Assembly: GCF_021155775.2 (NCBI RefSeq)
Contig: NC_060235.2
Coordinates: 13,045,193 to 13,109,192 of the forward strand
Length of the DNA: 64,000 nucleotides
DNA from: Neodiprion pinetum
Lineage: Eukaryota; Arthropoda; Insecta; Hymenoptera; Diprionidae
Direction: 5' to 3'
Part shown: positions 44,781 to 55,942 of the stretch, piece after piece
How the letters are laid out: every line of letters starts with the position of its first letter
How positions within the stretch are numbered: position 1 is the stretch's first letter
Program-made: the position numbers and the translations under genes
The notes under the pieces: model-generated
Databases searched by the model: none
What the model saw: the letters and a program-made list of their open reading frames with translations, nothing else
What the model was told of the DNA's origin: nothing

Positions 44781-46859
44781 TTATTTCATTTCGTGTAGTA
44801 TCGGAGTTACTGCGAAACCATCTTTAAATGGAAGACAGACGAATTTATGTAATATATCATCGACGCGATAAGATTTCGCTACGTTGAAACTTCTTACGAA
44901 AAAAATCCCTAGTTTGGAAGATTTAATAGGTTTCTGATAAAGGTCTCGCTTGTACTTGAACGGAGTACCTATAATTCTATATTCTCCGGCAATGAAAAGG
45001 ATTGATTTGATCACTAATATTTCTGTCCCACAAGCTACTACATTATCCGGCCTTTTTATTGATATTTTGAATTTTTTCGTTTCCAGAGCCTGACATTCAC
45101 GAGAATTTCCAATAAATTTGGGTTTAGGAATAAATTTTTCCTGACAATTAGTTTTACGAATAGAACTTAGTTCTTCAAGTCGATTACTCAGCTGCTGCAG
45201 CGGCAAGCGTTTCGATCGAATAAGTCGTTTCAAATGGCCCAAATGATTTTCATACACAAAGCAACTGTATTCTTCTAATGGGCCAAATCGTTCTACGTCG
45301 TCTATGACATGCAGCAGCGAATGTACATTATATACGACAAAGTTTTGTCCGTATATCTTAGCACCTTGAGTAACGAATTTTTCGATCATATCTTGCGCGA
45401 TGTTTCGAAAACGCGAGAACAAGGCTGTATTCGATAGAATATACACGGCGGCAGACAATAATAAAAAATGTTTGTACTTTTTTCGATCTAGCACATCCCG
45501 CATTACAACAGGGCCGGAATATAACAAGAAAAATCTAAATTCTGTCGCTTTCCATCGATGCAAATCCAAAAATCCACGGGGCTTTCGAGGAAACTCTGCC
45601 GGAACATATCGCGCCAATAGTTTCATTATACGTTCAATTTCTAACAAAATATCCTTAGACAATTTGCAATCACGTGAACCCTCGACCCAGTATTTAAGGA
45701 GCAACCTCTTCAAAATTCCCAGGTAGATTAAATGCATGGGATCTAAAGGAAATTGGGAGACTAGTCCCACGTAAAGATCTAAAAGAGGCGAACGTCCTTT
45801 AACGTGACGATCGTTTTCACTAGGTGCAACAAAATCACTATCTTTTCGCTTCTGGAATTCGGTGTCACATGGATAACACAGTTTACGGTTGAGATGAACT
45901 GCGCGAATCTTACACCTCTCGCAAGCATCCTTACCCGAATGTCCTAAACACATTTTCAACATAGATCTCGCGGGCGCGTCACACGCGAATAAACCAACTC
46001 TGACAAAGTATTTGGTGCCATTAAACTCAAAACCATTGGTGCTTAAACGTGACGTTTCTTTAATTAAATCTCGTAAATATGAAGATAGTGGCATCGGTTT
46101 ACCCGTACCATAATAAACACCAATTACAAATGGGCTATCATCGATCATTGAAATACTGCGTCCCAAAATTGGCCAAAATGATGTTCCGCTACTTTTATAA
46201 ACGGGAATCCCATCAATATTAAAATCAACTCGCAACGTATGTTCAGGTGACAGTCCTTTTTTGAGACCTGACTCGAGTTTTTGTCTCAAGCATTTCTCCA
46301 AACCGAAATAACACATTTCTCCGTTGTCTAAATTTAACGTTTCAATACGTCGTGACGTGTGAAGTAGAGTCCTAGCACTTAAGGGTAAGATAGGATGTGC
46401 TGGTTTCAATAATGCTAGCAATTGATCGATCGCGTTATGTGTGATGTTATTTGAAGATGCCCAGTCGCGCAAATTTTCAACAAAGTTCGTTTCATCATCT
46501 AAATGCACTTCATCGCTGACGGAACTTGAATTATCTTCAGAACTGTACAACGTAGCTTTGATGCTATCTATGTCACTTTCGATGTCTTTGAAATCTTTAT
46601 TATCGCGGTTCGAATTAGAGTTTTCTTCATTCTGTTCATTACTTTGATGGATATGATCAACATCATAATCGCTATCTATAGAGTGCACATATTCTCCGAT
46701 ACAAGACACATGTTCATGACTAGCATCTTTTAATTGTGATTTCGTAAGGTGCTCGAGTGCACAATTATTGCCTGCAATACTCAGTAATACTTTACGAGTA
46801 TTTATAGCTGTTTTGCGACGCAAATGTCGTTTACTCAGAACTTTTAAATCATGAGGCAT
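44781..46859 (-). CDS. Tnp2/EnSpm-like (CMC) transposase, intact
   Basis: A 692-residue uninterrupted ORF. The N-terminus is basic, residues about 60-130 are Ser/Asp/Glu-rich, and then comes the conserved core: RVDFNIDGIPVYKSSG, FWPILGRSIS, PFVIGVYYGTGKP (about 210-250), VGLFACDAPARSM and CERC...CYPC (about 290-330), FPLDPMHLIYLGILKRLL (about 365), HRWKATEFRFFLLYSGP (about 425) and NVHSLLHVIDDVERFGPLEE (about 500). These are the landmarks of the Tnp2-type transposases of CACTA/CMC elements; the Asp of CDAP, the Asp of LDPMH and a Glu downstream are candidate catalytic acids. A chromosomal domesticated gene is less likely given the surrounding transposon ends. Confidence 0.82.
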   Translation of the reverse strand: MPHDLKVLSKRHLRRKTAINTRKVLLSIAGNNCALEHLTKSQLKDASHEHVSCIGEYVHSIDSDYDVDHIHQSNEQNEENSNSNRDNKDFKDIESDIDSIKATLYSSEDNSSSVSDEVHLDDETNFVENLRDWASSNNITHNAIDQLLALLKPAHPILPLSARTLLHTSRRIETLNLDNGEMCYFGLEKCLRQKLESGLKKGLSPEHTLRVDFNIDGIPVYKSSGTSFWPILGRSISMIDDSPFVIGVYYGTGKPMPLSSYLRDLIKETSRLSTNGFEFNGTKYFVRVGLFACDAPARSMLKMCLGHSGKDACERCKIRAVHLNRKLCYPCDTEFQKRKDSDFVAPSENDRHVKGRSPLLDLYVGLVSQFPLDPMHLIYLGILKRLLLKYWVEGSRDCKLSKDILLEIERIMKLLARYVPAEFPRKPRGFLDLHRWKATEFRFFLLYSGPVVMRDVLDRKKYKHFLLLSAAVYILSNTALFSRFRNIAQDMIEKFVTQGAKIYGQNFVVYNVHSLLHVIDDVERFGPLEEYSCFVYENHLGHLKRLIRSKRLPLQQLSNRLEELSSIRKTNCQEKFIPKPKFIGNSRECQALETKKFKISIKRPDNVVACGTEILVIKSILFIAGEYRIIGTPFKYKRDLYQKPIKSSKLGIFFVRSFNVAKSYRVDDILHKFVCLPFKDGFAVTPILHEMK

Positions 46860-46997
46860 GTTATAAAACTAAATAATAATACACACCAGACAAGAAATGA
46901 TGTACGCTTTAACGTGCTTGCCTTATTTGTCGTAAATATCCGCACACCACTCTGAAAACTAAAAGTTAAATGAACCTAATGAACGTAGTACGTGAGT

Positions 46998-47808
46998 CAA
47001 TACAGAAGATTCATAGCAATAAAGCTTTTACACGAGTTAGCGCAACAATTTATATAAAATTTTATTGAAAATTAAGTAATTTGATCAAAAATGCTGTTTC
47101 GTGTATATTTTCTTGGATTTGGGCTAAATAAATATTAAAAAGGCATTTGTAGCCGAACAATTTTGTAAACACGAATAAAAAACGTGGTCAGCTACCCATC
47201 GAACGTATATAATACGCAGGTAATGAGTAGTTTCATTCTATTGGATTTGACTCTGACATTTACCGATAAACGCATAGTATACTCATGATTTACGTTCAGT
47301 AGTAGGAATCGTGATATATTTCAGGACTAGATAGTACTGTTACTAATATTATTATTCTATAGTACTTATAGTTCTATGTATCGCTATTTATTGTTACTAC
47401 AAATTAAACAAGATCGTAGTTTAACGTTGAACCAATTCTGGGCCGATGTCCTGCTTATATTCTAATACTTTTCGAATAGTATATCATGACGCCTACTACT
47501 GAACGTAAATCATGAGTATACTATACGTTTATCGGTAAAGATCAAAGTCAAATCCAATGGAATAAAATTACTTGTTACGAATTTCCTGCGTATTATATAC
47601 GTTTGATGGGTAGATGACCACTATTTTTACCAGTGTTTACAAAATTATTCAGGTGCAAATCCCTTTTTAATATTTATTCAGCCCAAATCCAAGAAAATAT
47701 ACACAAAACAGAATTTTGGATCAAAATACATAATTTTTAATAAACCTCTATATAAGTTGTTGCACTAACTGGTGAAAAAGCTTTATTGCTACGGATCTTC
47801 TCTATTGT
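46998..47808. mobile_element. Foldback/MITE, about 310-bp arms
   Basis: 46998-47310 and 47487-47808 are inverted copies with about 85-90% identity by eye (AGCAATAAAGCTTTT, CATGATTTACGTTCAGTAGTAGG). The spacer is about 175 bp. It lies just upstream of the transposase start on the minus strand and could contain its promoter. No ORF. Confidence 0.75.
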
Positions 47809-49652
47809 CTCTATTGTCTAACATGACCGTCTTCTTCTGATGGATAATAATTGTTATTTTCAATTGAAGGGAAAAGAAAATAAAAAATATTGTCAAAATA
47901 ATATTTCTGTGATTTCGATGGCACAGAAATATTTACGTGGCTGTATTACTATACTTTGTTACTTTGGAAGATGCTACGAGTTCATATGTATGTTATAGAT
48001 ATGTTGAAACGGTATCTAAAAAAATAATAAACACGAAACCGATTTCAAACAATACAGAGCAAAAGTTACTAATAACCGCATGATCACATGGGATGATTAT
48101 TAACATGAAGTTTTCCTCAAATTCGACAAGAACTAATATAATTAACCTATAATATACGTATCATAGTAAACTTAACACATATAAATAACGTTTAAAAACA
48201 GTTCAAAAATATTCATGAACGTTATATAATAAACAATAAACTATTCCATATTTTTATGGTACATCGTTTGGTTTAGAGAAAAAGACGCAGAACATTACAC
48301 ATAGTTTCTTTTGAAGAAAGAAAAGAAAGGAAAGAAAAAAATACAGAAGAGACAGAATTTGAGTTGCAAAACACATTATTTTTTCAACCAAGAATGCTCG
48401 ATGTATTAAGACAAAATACCACCATATTTGGAAAAATATGTAGTTGTACTTACCAGCGTTATTTAATGACGAATTTGCTTCTTCCGTCTAGGCCGCAGAT
48501 TAACAATAGCTTCTCACCTTTTTTGCTACACGATCACCGATCGATCCGAGCACCTCCGCATTCGGTTGACGAATAACGCCATAACCAGCGCCTGAGGCCA
48601 GTTGCAAGGGTGGGGATGAATATAGGCTCCCAGACAAAGACAAAGATAGAGGAGACGCAAGAGCGACAGAGAGATCGTGCCCAAAAGGGAATCAACTTTG
48701 CCATATATGCCCGTGTTATTCCGAGCTGTCCTTGTCTTACCACTCGCTATACTTACACTTACTGTATGAATGCGCGGTCCATGGGATAAGTTCTGTCTCT
48801 ACATATAATTATTGCGCTCTTACTCTAGCTTGCAGCGTTACCGACGCTGACGCACCAGAGCAGGAGAATAATATATCAGTAGTGACACAATGTATAACGC
48901 ACAGAACTCCGATAAAATAGCGCGAAAAATAAACGTACAAACGACGTTAAAAATGCGACAGGATATGATGAACGCTTGTTTTAGCAAGTACTCATACAAG
49001 ATATTGAAGTCTTGACGTAATTCGTGCCAAATAATGAGATTTAATATATTATAATATGATAACCAATATTGTGAAATAATTATAAAAATGTACAATAAAT
49101 TATTATTCTTGGTACGAAATTATTCACGTTTCGGACACTTCTTTATTCTCTTCCTTTTATTGGTTATATCTATGTTCCATGCACCGGTAAATGAATACAA
49201 GATCAGTGTTCAGCTTTAGTTACCACATAATATTGGCATCAAAATAACGGGTAATTAAAGTCCATTTTTCGGAAACTAATTATAAGATAATCAACTGATT
49301 TGGCCACCGCTTGGCATCAGGCGGTTCCGCATACATGAATACTAAAAGTGCGTTCATAATCTGAATATTGTACTCAACGTTGAATTTTCCTCAATCGTGT
49401 TGAAGTAAAACAAGTATGAACCCATTTGATCAAATATACATATTATACAATTCAATGTATCTTGAAAATAGTCCGATATTGAATAAATTTCATAAACGGT
49501 TATTGAACGTAGATCACAAGTAGCAGTAAAACGTGAACAATAATCGTTGAAAAAATACGTTCATCAAACGATGAATATATTTCTGTGCAATAGTGGAAAA
49601 CCGCAATAATTAAGCGCTTAATTGGGGTTGCTGGTAGTTGTATGATGAATGT

Positions 49653-49658
<6 letters not shown>
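47809..49658. other. Non-coding interior of the CMC-like transposon
   Basis: No ORF with a recognisable domain. 48550-48780 is less AT-rich than the rest. AAACGT/ACGTT motifs become frequent from about 49380 on. A (TA)n microsatellite begins at 49659. Confidence 0.5.
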
Positions 49659-49697
<39 letters not shown>

Positions 49698-49698
<1 letters not shown>

Positions 49699-50620
49699 GG
49701 TGTGTCGAAAATGAACTTTTTTTTTTCTTCGCTCCTACCACTCAAAACTTTAGGTTTTGACATTAAAGAGGTCCTCGTTCAAGGAGGGCGCTGTAGCTTG
49801 AAGTTTAGAAGTCGCTCAACGAGGATTTAGGTTTCCCATCTAATTAACACGTAAAAAATATTGTTTTTCGTTCAAAATGATGTCAGGCATCCAAAAAATT
49901 GGCGATTTCTGTGCTTCTTGGCTTATTTGAAAGCATGACTCATCCCCTAAACGATGATAGGTCGTTTTTCGACTTACCTTGTACCAATTTTTTTTACGCC
50001 ACTTTTCGACCACAATAGTCACTTTTTCAAGTTTACAAAGTCTCCAATGTATCAATGAGTTCAAAATGAATTGCTACAAGTATTGATTCTTGATTCGAAT
50101 ATAAATAACCAATTCCAAAAATTAGTGAAACATACAAAATTTCTCAAAATAAACATGGTTTTTTGAATAAAATTGAAGATACGGAATTTACCAATTTTTA
50201 GAATTGGTTATTTATATTCGAATCAAGAATCAATACTTGTAGCAATTCATTTTGGACTCATTGATACCTTGGAGACTTTGTAAACTTGAAAAAGTGACTA
50301 TTGTGGTCGAAAAGTGGCGTAAAAAAAAATTGGAACAAGGTAAGTCGAAAAACGACCTATCATCGTTTAGGGGATGAGTCATGCTTTCAAATAAGCCAAG
50401 AAATACAGACATCGCCAATTTTATGGTTGCCTGACATCATTTTGAACGAAAAACAATATTTTTTACGTGTTAATTAGATGGGAAACCTAAATCCTCGTTG
50501 AGCGACTTCTAAACTTCAAGCTACAGCGCCCTCCTTGAACGAGGACCTCTTTAATGTCAAAACCTAAAGTTTTGAGTGGTAGGAGCGAAGAAAAAAAAAA
50601 AGTTCATTTTCGACACACCC
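49698..50620. mobile_element. Foldback element, 923 bp, in a (TA)n tract
   Basis: GGGTGTGTCGAAAATGAAC at the left end is mirrored by GTTCATTTTCGACACACCC at the right. The arms (49698 to about 50124 and about 50191 to 50620) are nearly identical inverted copies. TA flanks both ends inside a TA microsatellite, in keeping with a Tc1/mariner-type TA target. The mirrored short ORFs are by-products of the palindrome. Confidence 0.85.
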
Positions 50621-51163
50621 TAATATATATATATATAGATGTTGTAGACACCAAGATTGAAAATGAATTTCATAAACGTCTATCACGCGTAGATCAGAAA
50701 TACCAATAAAACGTACATTATAATAGTCGAAGATATACGTTCATAAAACAATCAATATACTGCTGTGCAATGGTGAATAGGAAGTATGATAAACGTCTAA
50801 TTAAAGTTGCTGGCAGTTGTGTCATGAATGAATATTATATGTTGTGATTACCAAAATCATAAACGAATTTCGTGAACGTTAATAGCTCGTAATTTGTAAA
50901 TTCAAATGAAACGATTCTGATAAAACGTTGAAAGATGGAGTACCAACATCGTTAAACATATAAGTTTTAAACGATTTTCGTACGAATAATGAACAAATAT
51001 ACTATACGTTGCTTTTGCTATAATAATACGTATTTTAAACTTCTGTATAATGAAATACGCATAATAAACAGAGTAATCATACGAATAATATCCATCCGAA
51101 ATATTACAGTATATGTGATACGGTTGAATTTTATACTTATACCATTATTAAACGACTTCGACG

Positions 51164-51202
51164 TTTCATATACGAAATTTATACTGGTGTGTGTTTATTG
51201 GG
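51164..51202 (-). repeat. Right terminal inverted repeat of the CMC-like transposon
   Basis: Reverse complement of the left end, with TGTTTATTGGG outermost and ATACTGG and CATATACG inside. Confidence 0.75.
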
Positions 51203-51584
51203 TTATATTAATCTCATTGTCTCTGTCCTGTCCTCTTATCTCTACGTAGTCTCACGCTATTCACTATCGCGCTTACTCATCAAATTCCAGTCCCTACTCC
51301 CAGCATTGTCACACCTTTTCTGCACCCATACGTTTCACGTCTCGAGGCACACTCCTATTCTAACTCTCAACAACGTCACATCTAGACTTCTTACACAGCT
51401 TCATACAGCACACTTCGTTTTTACCGCCATCTGAGCTTCCTCGAAATAAATATATAAGTAATATCTCAAACAAACCCTACGTTATTCAATCCTCATCCTG
51501 ATTTCCGGTTGTCCTGGAACTTAAAAGCGAAGCCAACCAGTTTACTCTTACCGCTCAGGAGTAACTCTACTCACGGACGTAACA

Positions 51585-52051
51585 CTACCGTTTACTGCTG
51601 TTCTACCGAAATTATTGTGAACAATGATCGCTTATTTTATTAACTACCGCTGTCGATACCATTTTATTTGCCTGTCTCAACCATGTAAACTTCTCGACAA
51701 TATATGATCGATTGACCTGTTCATTTTCCTTTTGACTTGAGTTTATTCTTTATTTTGTTATTTTCTTTAATTCTGTAATTACTGTTAGCTGCCTTGAATA
51801 CCGCCACTCTACCGCGTTGTACGTGTGCTTACCTGAGCCTAGCCAGCCATACAACGGGTTCTCTATTTATTCTTTTGTACGGTTTTGTGTTATTTTCATT
51901 GATTTGTATTATTGTTTGAAAATCGAGGCTAACGCGTCTGGCGCCCAACATAATTGATTTTGTTATAGTTTGATATTTTGAATAAGTAGAGAATCGCGCC
52001 AAAGTGTCAACGGTAAGTCCTCATCCGAGGGTAACCGAATTTCGCGTTACA
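51585..52051. other. Right part of the unclassified element
   Basis: T-rich non-coding DNA continuing the style of 39540-40848 and ending CCGAATTTCGCGTTACA directly before satellite. ATAT follows. Nothing coding. Confidence 0.4.
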
Positions 52052-53194
52052 ATATGTACAAATTATACATCATTATAGTTGAATATAAATGGAGGCAATT
52101 AAATTAAATAATTTGATGATATAAAAAATAATAATTTAAACTAATCATTTTTCTTGAGTTGAAGAATAATTAGTTTTTAAGAATTAAAAATATGAAATTA
52201 AATAACCAATCATTCATCTATCCGTATGTTTTCTTTAAACTTTTCAATAAGTTATAATTCATTGTATAAATGTTCCAAATTAGAGTCCATAAAGTACATT
52301 AAATGGCATTTTTCGTTTAAATACTATTTTCATTATAATTAATATGCGAGCGAATAACTAAAAAATATATAGAATTTTTCTAATAATTATATTCATTTTT
52401 GAAAAATTTAATTCGTGTGAAATTTTTTTTTCTTTTTCATTCTTCTTTCTTCAGAAGTTAATTGAAAATTATAATATATATAAATAAAATATAAATGATA
52501 AATTTATTTATCATTTTATTTATTTAATCAATTATATATATATATATATATATATACAAATTATACAATAATATGATTGGTTATAAATGTAGGCGAATAA
52601 ATTGAATAATTCAATAATATAAAAAAAAATAATTTGAATGGATCATATTTCTTCAATTGGAGAACTTTTGATTTCCAAAAGTTAAAAATACGAAATTAAA
52701 TAACTAATCATTCATCTATCCGTATATTTTCGTTAACCTTTTGAATGAGTTCTAATCCATTGTATAAATGTTCCAAATTACAATGTAATATAATTAAATG
52801 TAAATGAAGGCAATACAATAAAATGATTCAATGATATAGAAAATGATTAATTCAATTAAATTATTTTTCTCAAAATCAAAAATAATTAATTCTTAAATTT
52901 TGGAAATATGAAATTGAATAACTACTTATTTATCTATCTGTATGTTTTCTTTAAACGTTTCAATAAGTTCTAACCCATTGCATAAATGTTCCAAATTACG
53001 ATCCATAAAGTACTTTGAATAGCATTTGTTCCATGAATGATATTTTTATTCCGATTCATATGTGAGCAATTAATTAAAAAATACATGGGAGTTTTTCAAT
53101 AATTATGTTTATTTTTGATGAATTTAATTATTGTGAAAATTTTCATATTTTCAAAATTCTTCATTTCTTGGAAGTAAATGAAAAATCATAATAT
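52052..53194 (+). repeat. Satellite, forward orientation
   Basis: Boxes at about 52286 and 53000; the monomer around 52750-52800 is shortened by an internal deletion, so the spacing here is irregular. The array starts at the (TA)n tract, mirroring where the reverse array stopped at 24338. Confidence 0.85.
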
Positions 53195-53470
53195 TGTTAC
53201 AAAGGGTGAAATCACCCGTTTTGCCCCCTCTTCAATGATCTAGTAGTCATCGTAGATAAAAGACGTTTATAAACCTCTTATATCTTTCAAAATGAGGTTG
53301 CTGCGTCAACCAACATTATTGTAAAAACAGTCTTGTTTCAGACTTTAAACGAGAAACACATATTACGCAATTAAAACATTTTCACAACATTTTATTCACG
53401 CTCTTGATTTTGACTTAATAATTGAACTCGCGGATCCATATTGATTTCCGCAACGTCAACGAACGTTACA
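53195..53470 (+). mobile_element. Solo LTR (276 bp) related to the kinase-carrying retrotransposon
   Basis: TGTTACAAAGGGTGAAATCA...AACGTTACA with the duplication ATAT on both sides (53191-53194 and 53471-53474). It is the same LTR family as 54040-54327 and 60976-61263, read in the opposite direction, and noticeably more diverged, so it is an older insertion. Confidence 0.85.
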
Positions 53471-54039
53471 ATATATACAAATAAGATATAGATATAATAA
53501 TAAATTTATTTGTAATTTTTTTGATTTAATCAATTATATATATATATATAGACAAATTATACAATAAGATAATTGAATATAAATAGAGGCAATTAAATTG
53601 GATAAATTAATGATACAAAAAATAATTCATTCGAAAGAATAATTTTTCTTAAATAAGAGAATAATTAGTTTTGAAAAATTGGAAATAGGAAATTAATAAC
53701 TAATCATGTATCTATCTGTGTGTTTTCTTTGAACTTTTTAATGAGTTATAATCCGTTGCATGAATGTTTCAATTTACAATCCATGATGTACATCGAATGG
53801 CAATTTTTTAACGAATCATATTTTTATTTCAATTAATATGTGAACAAATAATCAGAAAATATATAGGATTTTTTTCATGATAACATTTTCATCTAAAAAA
53901 TTTAATTATTGTCAAAATTTTTTTTTTGAAAAATTCTTCTTTTTCCAAAAGTGAATTAAAAATTATTATATACATAAATAAAATATGTATAATGAATTTA
54001 TTCATCATTTTTTCCATTCAATTATTTATATATATATAT
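53471..54039 (+). repeat. Satellite, forward orientation
   Basis: One monomer with its box near 53775, ending in the (TA)n tract that received the next retrotransposon. Confidence 0.85.
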
Positions 54040-54327
54040 TGTAACGTTTTGGGCGTTACGTTAATAAAATATGGATCCGTGAGTTAACTTATTATCGAAT
54101 CGAAAGAAATCAAGAGCGTGAACAATATATATCGTGAAAAATGCTTTTAATGCAAGATACGTGTTTCTCGTTTAAAGTCTGAAACAAGACTGTTTTTACA
54201 ATAATATCGGTTGGCACAGCAACCTTATTCTTTTTAAAGACATAAGAGGTTTATAAACGTCTTTTATCTATGCTGACTACTAGATCATTAAAGAGGGGGC
54301 AAAAGGGTGATTTCACCCTTTGTAACA
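54040..54327 (-). repeat. 3' LTR (left) of the kinase-carrying element
   Basis: Plus-strand view TGTAACGTTTTGGGCGTTAC...CCCTTTGTAACA; matches 60976-61263. Confidence 0.95.
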
Positions 54328-54340
54328 CTACTCCCCCCCG
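54328..54340 (-). promoter_or_regulatory. Polypurine tract
   Basis: Minus strand TCGGGGGGGAGTAG directly before the 3' LTR. Confidence 0.8.
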
Positions 54341-55230
54341 AGGAAAAGAGTCGTCCCGACTCGGGAAAGATAAAACAATTTCAAAAATAGTCTAGTAGTC
54401 AGTGCTCAAAGGTGAGTTGGAGCTGTAGCTCTAAAAATTCAAGAATTCCCTTTTTTACTATCTGGCATTTGCCCACAGTCTCAAGGTAAACCACAGAAAA
54501 CCTTGAGCAGATAGTTGAGCGTTAAATAATCTCAAAAATTTTTGTGCCTTGTTTTATAAAGGTTAGTGTTATTAAGTGTTATGTGGCTTCATGAATTCAA
54601 AGTTATCCGCAACGGCCCAGATTGATGTCGGGAAGAAATTCAATCTTCTACATGAAGGATCCCTTCGAAACAGGTTTGGATGAAAACATCGAACCGGGAA
54701 CCGACAATTCCAGGACCAAATAAGACGAAAACAGACTTCTCTTCATATGAAATAAGGAAATCATGGGGTGACTGAATCCAGAGCTTCTTCTGAGACAGCA
54801 CACCCTAGAGTTTGGAGGACAAATGTGAGTGGTGGTATAACAATTCAAATTCACTAAGTGAATTTGGGAGAATACTTGAATAAAATAAATTAAATATGTA
54901 TTCAAAAGTAAAGAAACGATCTTATCTGAATTATTTCTGTATCCTTCTTCAAAATAAAACCACCAGTCATCCTCAGGAATCGGGGAAGATTGAAAGGAAA
55001 AGGCTGTGTCAAATAACCTGAAAAAGTGCTCACAAAAACTGATACTTAAGGTTAATAGAATGTGAAAATCAAGCAATCGCTCATCGACCTCGAAAAATAA
55101 TCGTGGCTCTTTTCACATTATTCCTTAAACCAAAGCCTATCCGACACAAAACTCGATTCTGAAGAAGAAATTTCTAGAAGGAAACAAAACCTTCAGGAAA
55201 ACAAGAGATCTCTTGAAAACAAACAACCTC
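54341..55230 (-). other. 3' region between kinase and polypurine tract
   Basis: A 142-codon frame at 54648-55076 starts with a hydrophobic stretch (LLTLSISFCEHFFRLF) and includes PEDDWWFYFEEGY, but it has no known domain and no partner elements can be compared here. It could be untranslated DNA or the rest of a third gene. Confidence 0.35.
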
Positions 55231-55897
55231 TCATTGAAAACCGCTTGTTAAAGAAGTACAAAAATCTTTAAAAACTTGATCGGCCGTAGCTTCTGCATTG
55301 ATAACTAAAACAGGAGCCGATAAAGAAGAAAAGGTTTGTTTTACTAGCCAATCTTCATGAACCTCATGGATAGTTCTGAGTAGCTCTAAAGAAATACTCG
55401 ATTCTTCCTCACGAGAACGGGAACTAACACGAGCAAAAGAAGTTTCTGGGGAAACTCGCAAATAAACAATCAAATCTACTCTGAGCTCAGACGAGCGAAT
55501 GAGAAGATCAAAATTTTTTGTCAATAAATGAGATTCGAAGTCGCGAAAATTACCTAACCTTCGACGAGCTTCTACAAAACAATTGCTACTGAATATCGAT
55601 CTTTCCATCACCTTTATAGGCAATGAAGTCGTGTGCAGATGTCTATCTAACATAACCATTTGAGCGAAATGCTGAAAATAATAGCAATAACGATCTGGGT
55701 TCTGGTACATCAAATCTAAAAGATTAATTCCAGCTACATTTCAATATTCTTCCAAGAGGTTCTAAAAGTGTACAGACCTGGCGATCTGCTAAAAACCTCT
55801 TAGTGAAAGTTGTTTTTCCGCATCCGATATTTCCTTCTATAATAATCGTAAGCGGTCGAGTTTTACTCAAATGAATTCCGAAAGGTAAATTCTTCTC
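55231..55897 (-). pseudogene. Deoxynucleoside kinase (dNK/TK2 family) inside an LTR retrotransposon
   Basis: The enzyme would phosphorylate deoxynucleosides to dNMPs. Motifs in order on the minus strand: a beta strand and P-loop (LTIIIEGNIGCGKTTF, 55809-55838), then after a break NVAGINLLDLMYQNPDRYC, YYFQHFAQMVML, MERSIFSSNCFVEA (the E-R-S motif), LIVYLRVSPE, the Arg/Glu lid (RVSSRSREEESS) and LHEVHEDWL-type IHEVHEDWL. This is essentially the complete order of the Drosophila dNK/TK2 family, about 220 codons. One frameshift near 55750 and a TGA at 55741-55743 (where the family has Trp) break it. No in-frame ATG precedes the P-loop. The gene follows the pol stop after 45 bp that contain four stops in that frame, so it was probably expressed from its own spliced RNA. 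Confidence 0.9.
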
Positions 55898-55942
55898 TCA
55901 ATCGATAACCGACTATAAAGAAGGCCAAATCGATCACAGTCG

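Larger units (their letters stand above)
40915..51202 (-). mobile_element. Tnp2/CMC-like DNA transposon, 10.3 kb, apparently complete
   Basis: Inverted ends read CCCAATAAACA...CCAGTATA...CGTAT at 40915-40950 and, reversed, 51164-51202. A TT dinucleotide flanks each end. Inside, on the minus strand, are an uninterrupted transposase gene (44781-46859) and a spliced accessory gene (41790-44181). The outer 0.6-1.7 kb on each side is peppered with AAACGT/ACGTTT motifs, like the subterminal transposase-binding repeats of CACTA elements. It also contains a MITE, a hairpin and two foldbacks. It sits inside a solo LTR whose halves abut its ends, which confirms the borders. Confidence 0.8.
40853..51584 (+). 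mobile_element. Solo LTR (444 bp net) split by a DNA transposon
   Basis: TGTTACGTCC at 40853 and GGACGTAACA ending at 51584 are flanked by the 4-bp duplication CTAC (40849-40852 and 51585-51588). The LTR halves are 40853-40914 (62 bp) and 51203-51584 (382 bp); together 444 bp, close to the 437-bp LTRs at 27255 and 35591, and with the same first ten bases, but otherwise a different sequence. The right half has AATAAA and is pyrimidine-rich. No internal retroelement region remains. Confidence 0.75.

Noticed and set aside
45400..45726. Plus-strand ORF opposite the transposase
   Set aside because: Antisense shadow of the intact minus-strand transposase gene.
40853..51584. A single 10.7-kb transposon with TGTTACGTCC terminal inverted repeats
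   Set aside because: Better explained as a 444-bp solo LTR (TG...CA ends, 4-bp duplication) holding a separate transposon with its own inverted ends at 40915 and 51202.
51939..51950. TGGCGCCCAACA, which resembles a tRNA-Lys primer-binding site
   Set aside because: The bases before it (GCGTC) are not an LTR end, and no gag or pol follows before the satellite resumes.
54648..55076. Envelope-like gene in the kinase-carrying element
   Set aside because: There is a hydrophobic start but no signal-peptide/furin/transmembrane layout, and it overlaps what may be plain 3' untranslated DNA.
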